DNA from: Paramoeba atlantica
Lineage: Eukaryota; Discosea
Length of the DNA stretch: 64,000 bases
Reading direction: 5' to 3'
Assembly (NCBI GenBank): GCA_977017575.1
Contig: CDRNVI010000054.1
Coordinates: 62,001-126,000 of the forward strand
Shown here: in pieces, positions 29,118 to 40,290 of the stretch
Layout: each line of letters opens with the position of its first letter
How positions within the stretch are numbered: position 1 is the first letter of the stretch
Notes under the pieces: model-generated
The model's input: only the letters and a program-made list of their open reading frames with translations
What the model was told of the DNA's origin: nothing
The model's database searches: none
Program-made: the position numbers and the translations under genes

Positions 29118-29325
29118 TCGAGTTCTCAATCAGAGAAATCCGCTATCTGGCACAAACTTTTAAATGCTCCCAGGGATTCTTTAGCAACAGTACATCAGAA
29201 CTTAATCCGACGTCAGAGCTCAGTTAGAAAATCCCGCAAGAACTGGATGGAGGAAGATGACTCAAAACTGAGCGAGCATGACCGCTTAGAATTAGACATG
29301 GACCGCCGTTCTATTAATTCCCGAT
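29118..29325 (+). pseudogene. LINE I fragment upstream of RT
   Basis: Reads SEKSAIWHKLLNAPRDSLAT ... LELDMDRRSIN, matching the stretch before RT in LINE I (about 595-770 and 14130-14330). It breaks off at 29325. The same LINE resumes at about 29840 after about 85 codons are replaced by unrelated DNA. Confidence 0.7.
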
Positions 29326-29835
29326 GCTTTCTACAGCACTTCTCCCCTTGATTGCCCTTCTTAGGGCGTTAGTCCCTTAGCACTCCATGGCTTCGTTTTC
29401 ACACTCCACGCGGTCGTCCAGATGTCGCTTGTAAAAACAGAGTTCACGGCTCTCGTCGTTGGTGGGCACAATTCCGAACTCCTCCGTCTCTCCTTCACCG
29501 AGCTGAAAGGGAGTTAGGGCGCTCAAGATGAAGGTGTTGACGTTGGCTTTCGGTTGCTCACGCATCGCATTCTTTCCTGGATTGCTTATCGAGGAGCTCT
29601 GAATTCGCTTGCGACCTCGCACGCATTTATCGTCCATCTCCGTCAAACCCCCACCGAGCTGAAACAGAGTTTGGGCGCTCGAGGTGAAGGGCAAAAAGAA
29701 GAGATCCGAGTGAACACGCGCTTTCTCGACGAATGTGGCATGTGTGGGAATCGTCTCGCCTACTTCACTCCAACTGGGGCGACTGCCCCCACAAACCATG
29801 AATATAAACTGAGTAGGGAAAAGAAAAAAATTTTT
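29326..29835. other. Insert of unknown origin inside LINE I
   Basis: About 510 bases replacing about 255 expected bases of LINE I. The minus strand has a 140-residue open frame (29799-29377) with two related stretches, SSAQTLFQLGGGLTE and LSALTPFQLGEGETEEF, about 180 bases apart. In another frame the underlying DNA (CTCGAGCGCCCAAACTCTG and CTTGAGCGCCCTAACTCCC) resembles the LER..NSFSAR linker of LINE II, so it may be rearranged LINE DNA. No function can be assigned. Confidence 0.4.
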
Positions 29836-31959
29836 AGCGAATGTATGATGCGGCTCTTAGCAGAAGACGAAGAATCATGCCTCGCCTTGTGTCATATGTT
29901 CCGCGACGTAATCAACGGGGAAATCGCTCACAGTGTACGCAAACGTCTGACTCGTTGCAGAATCATTGCTCTAGCCAAACCGAACAACGGCGTAAGACCT
30001 GTAGCGATGGGGGATACCATAATTAAAATATGTGGCACAATTCTTCTTCAGCGTCATGAGGCTGCGCTAAAATCGCTCTTCCAACCTATTCAGCGAGGGA
30101 TCTTGCAGAAGAATGCCTGTGAATCAATTGTACACGAGTTACTTTCTGAGTATGAAGCTGGAAATACGGTGCTCACCATTGACTTCAAAAACGCGTATAA
30201 TACACCTCATCGAACAGCAATAGAAAGAGCTCTAACTCAATATCCCATCTTCAAACATTTCATGCGGATTTTTTATTTGGAATATGGCCAGCCAACCGAA
30301 CTTCTCTTCTTTGCTAACAACTCGCTGCATTCAGTCATAGAGAGCTCCTCTGGGGTTCGGCAAGGATCCGCGCTGTCATCGCTTTATTTCTGCGCTGTGT
30401 TCCATGGAGCTTTGAAAGAAGTAGCTGATGCTTACCCCGAGGTCACCGTACGCGCGTACCAGGATGATGTAACGATGAGTTCTAAAAACGAGGCATCTCT
30501 CGAGGTTGCATTCTTGCATTTCAAAGAGCTTACGAGCGATCTGAACTTAGAAATAAACTACCGCAAATGCGAAATTTTTCAAGGATCCAGGGCATTACAC
30601 ATCAAAGATTCCTCTCTTCGGGAACTTGGGGTTCAAGACTGCGTAGATACAATCAAAGTGCTCGGAGGATACCTAGGCAACAACAAAGCCGTAGAACGCA
30701 AACTTCTCGAAAAATTGGAGAAGCATAACTGTCTGTTTCGAAGACTCAGCCGCATGGGGCCAAGTAATCTTTCCCTCGCAATTTTAAAGCGTTGCACGAT
30801 ACCGCGCCACGATTATCACCTGCGAGTACATAAACCGGGCGCATCATTCCTTCTAGCTCAGACTTTTGACAAAGAGATCCAACAAGTCTTAAGAAAGTGG
30901 TGCGATGCTGACGAAGATGCCTTAGCACTTGCCTCTTTGCCGTGCAAAATGGGAGGATTGGGAATAACCTCCACAGTTCTGAAACATCGCTATCTTTTTG
31001 AAGCTTCCCGTCAATCTATTGATGAGCATTTCAACCCATATGAAGCTCCGATAGAAAACTCTGAGAAGCAACAAAAAGGCAACAAGACCACAGGGACACA
31101 AGGAGTACGCACGGCACTGAAGAAACTAGTCAATGACGAGCACGAAAAACTTGCGGCAGAGCTGAAAACAAAACCACGTTTCAGTGGAGTTATGAAGCGC
31201 TCGAAGGAAGCAAATTTTCATCTCCTCTCGACCAACAACTACGTAAACCCGTACCTCTTCCAGCAAACGCTCAAGATGAGGCTGGCCGTCAGTCTCCCTT
31301 CTTCGAGTAATATCTCCTGTCCTGGATGCGGGGTCAGTGAATCGCCCTCCGGAATATTTCCACACGTTGCAGGTTGCTCGAAATGTGCTGGGATGAACTG
31401 TACGAGAAAACACTCACACATTGTTCGATACCTTTCAAATCTATGTGGAAAAGCTGGACTCCCATGTGCGGTGGAACCGCGTCTATATTCATCGTTCTTT
31501 TGCACGAAGTGTAAGTGCTCTATTTCACCAGAAGCAGAGGAGAGACACCCATGCAGAGCTCGTCGTATACGTTAGGGCCCCGATCTGGCCATAATGTGGC
31601 CAGATATTGGAGAAGTCCTCTACGATGTCACAGTCGTACACACACTCTGCAGCAGCTACCAGAAACAGTCCAGCAAATCCCTTCTAGAGAGTGCCATAGA
31701 AAGAAAACATCGAAAATACATAGTGGAGAAAGGAGTGGATCCAAACTATTTTCGATGCATAGCGCTAACTGATTGTGGAATGCTGCACGAAAATACGAAG
31801 GAGCTGATTAAAGCCCTCTCGAAACGCGCTGACTTAGACCCCAAAGTGATACGGGAAGCCTTCCAATTGGAAAACGAAAAGTTCGCAGCATACACAATCG
31901 TGTCGCAGCTGCGAAATCACATCAAGGGCGAAAAGTGGCTAGGAGGCCTCAGACTCTGA
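29836..31959 (+). pseudogene. LINE I RT-RLE with one in-frame TAG
   Basis: From CMMRLLAEDEESCLALCHMF: RT VRPVAMGD, VLTIDFKNAYNTPHR (about 30170-30215), SSGVRQGSALSSLYF, AYQDDVTMSS (motif C, YQDD, about 30456-30485). Then the CPGCGVSESPSGIFPHVAGC and CTKCKCSISPEAEERHPC fingers. At 31573-31575 a TAG replaces the Ser codon of the nuclease motif R-S-G-P-D. The same frame continues GPDLAIMW...VLYDVTVVHT to KWLGGLRL and a stop at 31957-31959. A single nonsense change in the nuclease core inactivates the copy unless suppressed. Confidence 0.85.
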
Positions 31960-32192
31960 ATGTAGTCGGTTTTCTCGACTCTCCGACAGCACTCCCATCT
32001 TATGCCTTTTACTTTACGACCTGTGCCTCCGAAATGTGGTCGTTACGGTAGTTGATCGTGCCGACAGTGCTTACTCTCACGCCTTGCTCTTTCGAGTGAG
32101 GTTCCCCAACGTGAGGTAGGTAGGATCAGGTTTTTTTTCTCGAAAGACCCGGTCCGAAACGTGCAATGATTATAAGTTTACTTACTAATGCC
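31960..32192 (+). other. 3' flank of LINE I with a repeated hairpin-like module
   Basis: No gene. At about 32073-32120 there is a module CTCACGCCTTG...GAGGTTCCCCAACGTGAGGT, also present at 43338-43387. The ends CTCAC/GTGAG can pair around an inner stem. Seen only in these two places in the window. Confidence 0.5.
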
Positions 32193-32552
32193 TTCTTGAA
32201 ATACAATCACAAGTGTCTCTTTCGAAGATTGAAGATGGGGTATTCCTAAGAGGAAATATCAATATTGTCCGATTCATGTTGAGCAAGCGCTTAGTCTCGA
32301 GCACAGAAGTACATGGAGGTTTAATTATAATTTTTATTAGTTTACGTGATGAAATTTAGACGAGTATATTATAAGAGTTTACGAAAAGAATTTTAGGAAG
32401 TGTGCAGTGGTTAACGTGTTTCATGCACGCACCAACCAGTGCAAGACCTTTGTTTTTTTTTGAAGACCTTTGTTTTTTTTAAAGAGCTGACGTACGCAGA
32501 CGCAGCCACACCCCCGCCAAAAGATCCTGAAACTCTTGATGAGCTCGTAATG
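32193..32552 (+). pseudogene. LINE scrap and low-complexity spacer
   Basis: At 32193-32247 the plus strand encodes YNHKCLFRRLK, a LINE RT thumb motif, and then decays. At about 32338-32400 two copies of a TTTACG-AAAAGAA / TTTACG-GATGAAATTTA motif occur, as at the edge of DIRS C. At about 32446-32480 GAAGACCTTTGTTTTTTTT is duplicated. Nothing else is recognised. Confidence 0.4.
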
Positions 32553-32602
32553 CGCCCATTATTTTTTTTTTTTTTATTTTTTTGCGATGAATAAGGGGGG
32601 AG
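32553..32602 (-). other. LINE 3' end with poly(A)
   Basis: On the minus strand CTTCTCCCCCCTTATTCATCG is followed by an A-rich tract (32560-32584). The RLE-only element ends the same way (15940-15975), so this is a shared 3' terminal signature for at least two elements. Confidence 0.65.
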
Positions 32603-32639
32603 AAGCATGAAACAAAAAAAAAAAAAAATGAGTTCTTAG

Positions 32640-32920
32640 GAATAGGCGGGTGTGATGGCACCGCGTTGTCGATCCGAGCTGAAAAAGAGTTTCGGCGCTC
32701 AAGAACCGAGTAGCGGGATGCCACATATGCCGTCTCCCTAAGGGGACTGCTCGCAGTCAAACCCATTCCTCCCTTCTTAACGGGTAATCGTACAATTTTC
32801 ATTTGATCGGGAGAGAGTGGACCAATCCAAGACTCTACCACATTTTCAACCTCTTGATCGAATTGTGATGATGCTTTCTCTGTTGTTTCGGGCGGGTGGA
32901 CACGAATGGAGAGTGTTCTC
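32640..32920 (-). pseudogene. LINE II thumb/linker fragment
   Basis: Minus strand: IRVHPPETTEKASSQFDQEV, LPVKKGGMGLTASSPLRE, SVLERRNSFSARID. It starts abruptly in the thumb at about 32910, where the larger LINE II ends, and is followed by an A/T run and then a 3' terminal signature. So both coding and 3' parts are internally deleted. Confidence 0.7.
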
Positions 32921-32924
32921 TCTA

Positions 32925-35900
32925 TTCTGGCCGGCGCTGTCCGCGAGTGTGTAAAGAAGCATCTTGAGATTGTCGTGCATCGCACCTCCGGACAAAATCG
33001 GAAGGCATTTAAACTTTTTGTCGGGGATCATTCCAGATTGCACGTAAGTAATTTGCTTGCGTCGAATCGCATCCTTCATGAGCGCAGCACTCCGTTTCCC
33101 TAAATTGGAGGTCGCCAGTTCATGGATTACGGTAAAATCGTAATACACCTCACCAGATGCCCAGTAGATAGCAATGTCAGGCCCAGATCGATGTAGGACA
33201 GCATTTCTACACGTTTGGATATGTTCACGTTTCCTTCCGCAGTCAAACGAGGCTCCACAAGAGGTGCATTTGTAGGAAGTGAACTGTCGGGGCTCGCGCT
33301 CACAGGGGATTCCAGCTTTCATACATAAATTATAAATCCGTCTGACTAAAGCATCGTGCTTTGTTGTCACGTTACTCCCTGAACATTGCGCGCATCCGGA
33401 TACATGGGCCATTGCAGCTTCGGCTGAAAGAAGAATGTGGCAACCAGGGCATTGTAAATTTTCTGGAAGACCCTTATGTGCGACGCCCAAGCGTGGTAGC
33501 AGTGCTAATGTGAATAGTTTTGACGGGACCAATTTGACGGTCGAGTGTAGCCATCTCGAGTTCCCTTTTTCGCTTGTTGCACGAATGGTTGGAGCAATCC
33601 TGTTATTTTTTAGGAGTTCGTCGCGGATTCCTTTGCTCAACATAGCCTCTGTTGAAAATTCATCGGTTGGGGGGCGTGACTTTCCTTCCATATCCCCGAT
33701 CGGTTGGGGAGGCATGGGGGCTACTGCTCGAACTGAAAATTTGTTTAAATGTTCAAGGGCAGCGTGCTGAGATGCCTCGTAAGCCGATTTGCGGAGGATA
33801 ACAGAGGGAGTCAGACCAAGACCACCTTCCTTCACCGGTAACCGAGCCAACGCTTTTTGGTGTATGTCCAGCGGTCCGAACCAAGTATTTAAAACGTCAT
33901 CTACCTGTTGATCGAACTGCTTAGTAAGTTCAAAACATTCTTGCGGCCGATGTACCCGGATGTGATATCTATGACGAACATTCACGCATCTCGCAAGCAA
34001 CAAGAGTGAAATATTATTGGGACCCATTGCTTTGAGACGTCGAAAGATGGCTTCATGTTTCCTTAACTTTTCAAGGAGTAAACTGCTCACTTTGTTGGTT
34101 TCCCCGACGAAAGCACCTAGGAGTTTTATCGCCTCATTTTCTGTCCGTAACCCTTCCGTTGTCAGACGTTCAGGCATTACCAACTTATGAAGACCGCCAA
34201 ACCAGATGCACTTTTCCGGGGCCATCGAAATTTTCTTTTGTGTGAGTAGATCATTCAGTCTGAGATATGCCTGTTGCAAGAGATTTGTATCAGAAGACGC
34301 AAGGCTGATATCGTCGACATAGGCGTAGATGCGAAGAGTGGGGAATTCCTGTGCCAGAGATTCAAGGATGGGTTGCAACATTGTGCAAAAGTACAGAGTT
34401 GATAAAGATGACCCTTGGCGTACTCCAGATGAGCTCTTGACAGTTCCAAATAGTTCTCCGTTCTGCCCAAAGAAAAGTAGTTCAGACGGTGTTCCGTATT
34501 CAGCTGCAAAGAAACGTTGAAATGGACGAAGGGTGTGAAAGGCGAAGAGTGACTTAGCGATTTCGTCTCGAGGTGGACAGTTGAAAGCGTTTTTTAGATC
34601 CACGGTGAGTATCGCATTTCCTTCCAGGTATCTGGGGTTTATTTCGTGAATTATTGTCTCACATCCAGCCTTGCTCATCACCCCATGTTGCATAGGCAGG
34701 AAAAACTTTTCGAAAGCATGTTCGTGTCGTAAAAGGAGTATGATCCCTGCAAGCTTAAGGAAAACCTCGCCGACTGCAACTGGTCGAACTGCGTTATTAT
34801 TTTTGGGAAGCGCAACCAGTCTCGCCCTGCGCAATCGCTTCATAACGTCTGGTGAAAGCAGGCCGTTAAGAAGATCACAATACATGTGGCAAAGACTCAT
34901 GCAACTAACTTCGTCGTCGAGGAGTAAGCGAAGAATTGTGTCGGTTGTGCCAGTCGGTCCTGGTGCAGAGCCTTTGGCAAGTCTTTTCCCAGACTCCCGA
35001 AGCTCTTCCGGAGAAATGCAAGCTATTTTGGGCGGATCTTGGGGAAGCTCGAACGTGACGGGGTTCTCAGGATGTAGTATTTCGAGCTTCTGAAGTTTTT
35101 CGGCGTCGCTGAGGTTAGTTTCCTTGAATTCTTGATCTAGCACACGTGTCGCTTTCGAAACGCAGCTTTCCAGAGCAAGTCTTGCGGCCTTTTTAATAGC
35201 TCTTAAGTCATGTTCTTTAGCCTCGTTGTGTTCTTGCGCGGACGAGTGCGCTTGTGTAGAGTTCGCTTCTTGTATCGGGCGCCGCCGTCGCCTCCTCCCA
35301 CCTAGATTACAAATTGTGGCTAATGAATATTTCATTGCGGACAGAGTGCGATGCCAGATTCTATTGCGTTCCTCGTACGTAGAGTCAGCATACTCGCGTA
35401 CGATGTCGCGATAAATTGCTACGACGCACGGAACGAACTCTGACGGGATTGTCCTCATTGTGGGCATGGGTTCGAAATCAAGATCGCAATCTGTGTAAGC
35501 GTTGTTGTGTAGTTCTTGCGGGGCCTCAGTGTGTGTGTAATTCTCGCGGTTTATCCAATGCAGTTGATGTACACGAACGTTCGGGGGTGGAGGTATAAAA
35601 CCATCAAAAGTGGTGTCGGCCTTGTGACCCGTTATTCCATCATATTTAATTGATAGGCTACCAATACCGCCGCGCTTCCTCGTAGACTTTACATCCCCGC
35701 ACGAAATATTGAGCAATTGTTGGTCATTGAAACTCCATGCTATAAGGCACTTATCGCCCTTTTTAGCGGCTTTCGCCATCTCCCACACCATGTCCGGAGG
35801 CAGTGGGAAATCGTGATTAGTATGTAACGTATCGACCCATTTCGCTACAAGCTCTTGATGCTGAGGCTGAAGATTGCGCAGTACGTTGGACTCCGACAGT

Positions 35901-36729
35901 TCGTTAAGGGTGATTCCCGTATTTGGTGTATTTGGTGAAGGGGATGGCGGTGGTGTGTCACAGTCGAAGAAAGCAGTTTCATTTATTGAGTGTTCTGCGC
36001 AATTAGTGGGATTTTCGTTGGATGGAGAAGTGATTCCAACTTCGATGCCCTCGGTAACAAGACTGTTGTTCGAATTATTTTTTGGATAATCAGCTGCCTT
36101 TTCATTCGTTCTTCTTGGCGCATGTTCCACTCTCTCTTTTTGTCGCTGGATCGGAGATTGTCGTTTAGCGTTACGTACGTTCGAATTTAGCCGTGGTGCT
36201 GTATTGATCGGTCCCTCCTCATCGCATGTGACTTCGTTGTTATTCTGCTGTCCCGTTTTGTCACCTGGAGAAAAGGATTTTCGACGTAGATTGATAAGAT
36301 CGCGTGTGGATGTAATGACTTTAATCTTGCGAGGTGAATTCGCGGTACAGAAATTCAGCTGCTCCGGAGTCCTTGCCTTCGATGCTTCCGACGTTGAGAG
36401 CGCGTTGCTCTCGAGTGGAATCGATGAAGATGGGAGTAGAAACGGCGGTGGCAACGGAGTTGGCGGAAATAGTGGTGGTGGCATTTCATTGTACTGCTCA
36501 TTGACTATTTTCCGTGCTGGACGTAAATTGATAAGATCGCGCGTTGATGTGCTAATTTTAATCTTTCGCGATGAAATGGTGGAATGACACAGCGGGGATT
36601 CAGATGAATTTGTGTGCGATTGAGGTTGCGACTGTGTTGCTTCCGGATATTGCTTCCGGCAGGAGGGAGCGGCAAAATCTCAGGAGCTACTCCTGAATCT
36701 TTTGCTTTGGAGCGTGTGAACTCTCCCAT
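32925..36729 (-). pseudogene. Nearly full-length LINE II (N-terminal frame breaks, C-terminus cut)
   Basis: The start ATG at 36729 gives MGEFTRSKAKDSGVAPEILP. Frame breaks occur between about 36650 and 36480, after which 1,180 codons are open. These include a DLINLRRKSF stretch duplicated at about 36500-36585 and 36270-36335; the conserved small domain (CLIAWSFND ... GFIPPPPNVRVHQLHW, about 35560-35750); RT with VRPVAVGE, AILTVDLKNAFNCPPRDE, SSGVRQGSSLSTLYF and AYVDDISLAS (about 34295-34325); both fingers; and nuclease RSGPDIAIYW...VYYDFTVIHEL. It stops after LADSAGQNREN (about 32930) at a junction with another LINE II piece. No SL is present: SINE-like DNA starts 22 bases upstream of the ATG. 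Confidence 0.85.
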
Positions 36730-36750
36730 GAAAGGTAAGCGTCAAAGAAG

Positions 36751-37098
36751 AGTCCGAATACGTCTTGCGACGTATCCGGAGAGCCAGCCATAGAAAGCTA
36801 CGGCTGACCTCCGCTTGGAGAGGAGTTAGGTTACAGCTAGGGAGGTGGGGTGCGCTATACCCCTGCGCCTTAGGTAATGCAAATAAGGCGCCCCTTGACC
36901 AAAAAAAACCACTCTATCTTTTGAGGGTGGATAAAAAAAACACAAACACATTCCAAAGATTAGCCCGAATGGCACCCACCCTAGTTTCTTAGTACCTTGT
37001 TATATTCGGTACCGGGCGGTGCCACCCATTCTACGTTGCCAGAATGACATCCACCCTAATTATTTAGTGCCTCGTTTTACTGGCACCGGGTAGTGTCA
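36751..37098 (-). repeat. SINE-like repeat, copy 2 (holds the empty site)
   Basis: Nearly identical to 59989-60299 plus 61374-61412. It contains two hairpin modules (arms GTACC/GGTAC and GTGCC/GGCAC) and AATTATTT at 37058-37065 without the inverted-repeat element found there in the other copy. The 3' tail and the 5' module are missing. Confidence 0.85.
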
Positions 37099-37620
37099 TC
37101 CATATCAGTTATACATACTGATTCTCATTATGTATGGGACTGGTATCATAATGTTAGGGTTCGTTTTTCAATCATTGGATACGGTGGCATGCCAAATGCT
37201 GACCTACTCACGCAGATACAAGGAGCAATTAAAGAGCGTTGTACAGATAGTAGTCTCTACGTTATTAAAGTGCGGGCACACTGCGGGAATTCCTTCAATG
37301 AAAAAGCTGATGAAATAGCACGCAAAGCACAGAGAACAGCTGCACGTCGTTTTTCATGCGTCATTCACACGCAAAGGGAGGGAAACAAATCTAATCACGG
37401 TCAAAAAAGGGAGCATGATCTCCAAGAAAAATCTCCACACAAAGTGAATATGAAAAAAGGGAAACTGAAAAATACAGATGAAGGCAGCACAGTCAGGATT
37501 GCTCGTTCACTCAACCCAGAAGCTAATACCGGGGATCCGGTAACGTTTTCTCAGTACAAGACATCACGGGGTAGACTGACGAATGCCCCCATTTTTGTGA
37601 AGAAAAGCCGCTATATGTAA
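37098..37620 (+). pseudogene. RNase H C-terminal fragment with basic tail
   Basis: Directly after the SINE-like repeat: ISVIHTDSHYVWDWYHN (the TDS motif with a catalytic Asp), then LLTQIQGAIKERC and VIKVRAHCGNSFNEKADEIA (the H...N..AD motif). About 100 basic residues follow to the stop at 37620. This is the second half of an RNase H of cellular/LINE type, distinct from the DIRS RNase H. It could be a remnant of a host RNase H1-like gene or of a LINE with RNase H. The N-terminal half is missing. Confidence 0.6.
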
Positions 37621-38433
37621 TCGAAATTTGCTGTGTATAACTTTGCGCATTAATCTGGAACGCTTATTTTCAGGAGTGTTATGTCCTCTTGGTACATTTA
37701 TTTATCAACGCGTTAATAATATTCTGGAGCATTTATGTATTTCATTGCTAAATATCCGTACTCATCGAAAACACTGAGTGGGGTACGTAATATTGATAGT
37801 ATACGGTGGTTTATTTGGCAAGCAGAGAACAAGTTGGCGCTGAGTTGCTCTTCGGGCATATGACGCGGCAATGAAGGCAAGAACTTGCGTACTGCTTAAC
37901 CCTTGGTACCGCGTTGAATATCGATGGTGAAATATTGAGCTGAAAATGGCTAATATAGAAGCTGAAAATGGCTAAATTTAGCTGAAAATGGCTAAATTAT
38001 AGAAGTCTTGAAAATTGTGAAGTATTTTCTGACATGTAATGTTATTTAAGTTATGGGCTACGTCTCTACTTCGTTGAATATTCAACGAAGCGCCGTCGGT
38101 TCGTTGAACGATTCAACGAATGAGATTCCAAGCCGAGGCATTACGGATAAAGAGAAGACCTTTTTTATAAGAACAAATCACAACTGGTATTCTTCAAGGG
38201 GACGTTTTGGCACCTTATGGCTAATTGTAAGATTGTTCGGGTTTGCTTGTGCTCGTTTGTACACGTTTTCTCCTAATTACAAAAGAGGATAGGTCTCCTA
38301 CCTCCATTCGCATAATCCGCGGTTTGGCCTATTCGTGATGTGGATAGATGTTTCAGTGCGCTAAGGAGAGTGTACGTTGAAAGTTGCATGTGTATAGTCT
38401 TTTGTTATATTATTATTATTATTAGTGTCATCC
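37621..38433. other. Non-coding stretch with palindromes and short repeats
   Basis: No supported gene. Three copies of GCTGAAAATGGCTAA lie at about 37940-37998. Two palindromes, TTCGTTGAATATTCAACGAA and TTCGTTGA/TCAACGAA with a short spacer, lie at about 38071-38122 and are of the kind found inside the inverted-repeat element. A TTA repeat at about 38408-38425 is the tail of the adjacent SINE-like copy. Confidence 0.5.
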
Positions 38434-38553
38434 ATATTGTATTCATCGTATTCACCCTAGTTCTTTAGCGCCTTGTTATGCGACGCCGGGTGAGTTAGCT
38501 CGGGAAGCTGGGATCGCTAAGTCCCATCATCCGACATAAGCCGGATGCCCTGA
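38408..38553 (-). repeat. Short SINE-like repeat: one module plus AAT tail
   Basis: On the minus strand it begins TCAGGGCATCCGGC at 38553, as in the full copy (61537), carries the 5' module (arms GCGTC/GGCGC with one G-U pair) and ends with an AAT microsatellite (38408-38425). It is a one-module version of the 537-base repeat, abutting the left end of DIRS element A. Confidence 0.75.
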
Positions 38554-38707
38554 CTAGAAGTCTACGAATAGAATTGTTCGAAGGATATCGAGTTTCCTGT
38601 AGGGTGGGGGGGTGGCCCCACGGGGCACATGATATTCTCATATTATGATTTTTACTTAGTTAAATTGTCAGAGTTTAATCGTACATCAATTATTTATACT
38701 TTGGTAA
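38554..38707 (+). repeat. Left inverted terminal repeat of element A
   Basis: Pairs with 44412-44565 in reverse complement over its full length of 154. Includes GGCCCCACGGGGCACAT, a variant of which recurs at about 38758, and near the ends of elements C and F. Confidence 0.85.
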
Positions 38708-38889
38708 TAGTCCACGTTTTGAAATTTAGCCGAGGGGCTGTTATGTATTTGCCTGCTGGCCCTTCGGGGCACATAGTTTCTTCGAATTATGATTTGTATT
38801 CAGAATTTTACATGGGATGGGTATTTACTATTATCTTATATATCCTTGTTAGTTTGTTATTTTACTTCGCTTTAAGTTTTTGTTTAAGA

Positions 38890-40290
38890 ATGAGATCCCA
38901 ACGTTTGCGGGCTCCTCAGGAGCCGAGCCAGGACCGTGATCGCTCTCCAAAGCGTGACCGGGCGCCAACACCGGTTGAAACCTCCTCTTTTGCCCGTTCG
39001 AAACGCCAGTCTCTTTCATGTCCTCCCGTGCGCCCCCCTCTCCCCCCTCTTCCCACGCAGCCGGCTCCGCAGGTATCCGCGCGACCTCCTCCTGTTCCCC
39101 CTACCCCTGGACCGGCGCGTCGCAAGGTACGCCCTTCAGGAAGAGCACTCAGCCCCGCCCGCGAACCGCCTAGCCCTCTCCCTTCCAACCTCCCCAGTTT
39201 GCCGGCGAGCTCCCTCCCTAGCCCGTATCCATTTCCGCTGGAGGCTCCGGAGCCCCATGTTCGACGTAGAGGAACCCTCAACCCTGACCAGGTTGAGGCT
39301 TCCCGCTCGCCGCGCCGTTACGAGGCCCTCGACCTTGACCACGTCGGGATGCCTCAGCGTTCACGCTGTGATGCGCGTGGGATCATGACACAATCTAGCA
39401 AAGAAGAATTCATCACGAAAGTGATTGAGCTTCTGCGCAAAGACTATGAGGTCACCGTTGAAGCTGTATGGTCTCTTCCCCGGGATGGCCTACGGCAGAC
39501 GGTTATAGGGTTGGTGCATATGACGCATCCAAAGGACCCTAACTCAACTGAGTTGTTCGCCGAGTGGGATGGGGACAAGAACACTGCCTACCGTTTTCCC
39601 CATCCCGAGATCAACTACCACTCTTTGGAACTGGCCCATGTTCGGGCGCAGATGCCGGGTGGGAAACCAGTTGAAGATCTGATCCCCACGTTTGAACGCG
39701 TCCGTATTACGGACCCGAAAGGCTTCTCCCCCTACGATCCGGTTACTTGGCAACCGTGGATCGACACGGATGATTTGTTCAAGCCACGTGAACTCATCCG
39801 TGAGCTGCGCGAAGCTCCGCAGCTTGGGGTACGCTTCAACCCGCCGCCGCAGCGTGAGCGCCTGTTCAAAATGTTAACTGAATGGGTGTACGCTGCGTGT
39901 AATACGGAGGGATGGCTAGAGAAGCACAACCTCGCCGTAGCCCTTCTCATCATCGAAGAGCTTCGCAACCATTATTGGGCTGCGGCGGGTGTAGCTGTCG
40001 AGCGTGTGCAACAGCGTTTGCACCGTGACGACGACCCTCAGGACCGTTACGGTCAGCTCGTTGTGGATGAGCAACTGAGGGGCCGAACCGCTACGCGTGC
40101 TCCCCGACGACGCAGCCAAGGACCTTTCTGTTTTGGCTGCCATCAGCCAGGCCACCTACGATCGAACTGCCCCCAATCGTCCCAACAGCAGTGGGGACAG
40201 TTCCGTACCCAGCGCACCCCGCAACTGGATTTTCGCGGCGGGGTGGTGGGCAGCGCCAACCGTTACGGCGCAACACGGGCTTTCCACTAG
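38890..40290 (+). CDS. Gag-like protein of element A
   Basis: I prefer the ATG at 38890 (MRSQRLRAPQEPS). The open frame extends upstream into the terminal repeat, where AT-rich DNA mimics a hydrophobic segment. There is a Pro/Arg-rich N-terminal third, then VTVEAVWSLPRDG, AEWDGDKNTAYRFPHPEINY, DPVTWQPWIDTD and RELIRELREAPQLGVRFN as in gag of C and B. The zinc knuckle CFGCHQPGHLRSNCP is at about 40129-40173. The stop at 40290 is 3 bases before the YR ATG, and the last 100 bases overlap the RT frame (-1). Confidence 0.8.
   Translation: MRSQRLRAPQEPSQDRDRSPKRDRAPTPVETSSFARSKRQSLSCPPVRPPLPPLPTQPAPQVSARPPPVPPTPGPARRKVRPSGRALSPAREPPSPLPSNLPSLPASSLPSPYPFPLEAPEPHVRRRGTLNPDQVEASRSPRRYEALDLDHVGMPQRSRCDARGIMTQSSKEEFITKVIELLRKDYEVTVEAVWSLPRDGLRQTVIGLVHMTHPKDPNSTELFAEWDGDKNTAYRFPHPEINYHSLELAHVRAQMPGGKPVEDLIPTFERVRITDPKGFSPYDPVTWQPWIDTDDLFKPRELIRELREAPQLGVRFNPPPQRERLFKMLTEWVYAACNTEGWLEKHNLAVALLIIEELRNHYWAAAGVAVERVQQRLHRDDDPQDRYGQLVVDEQLRGRTATRAPRRRSQGPFCFGCHQPGHLRSNCPQSSQQQWGQFRTQRTPQLDFRGGVVGSANRYGATRAFH

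Noticed and set aside
31573-31575. Stop-codon reassignment (TAG as sense)
   Set aside because: Only one in-frame TAG is seen among many long LINE frames, and genuine ends of other genes use ordinary stops. A point mutation is simpler.
36204-36587. A plus-strand 127-residue protein
   Set aside because: It is antisense to the LINE II N-terminal region and includes its internal duplication. No independent support.
38629-38889. A membrane-anchored N-terminus for the gag of element A
   Set aside because: The hydrophobic codons come from AT-rich terminal-repeat DNA, and gag of B and C starts at the position equivalent to 38890.
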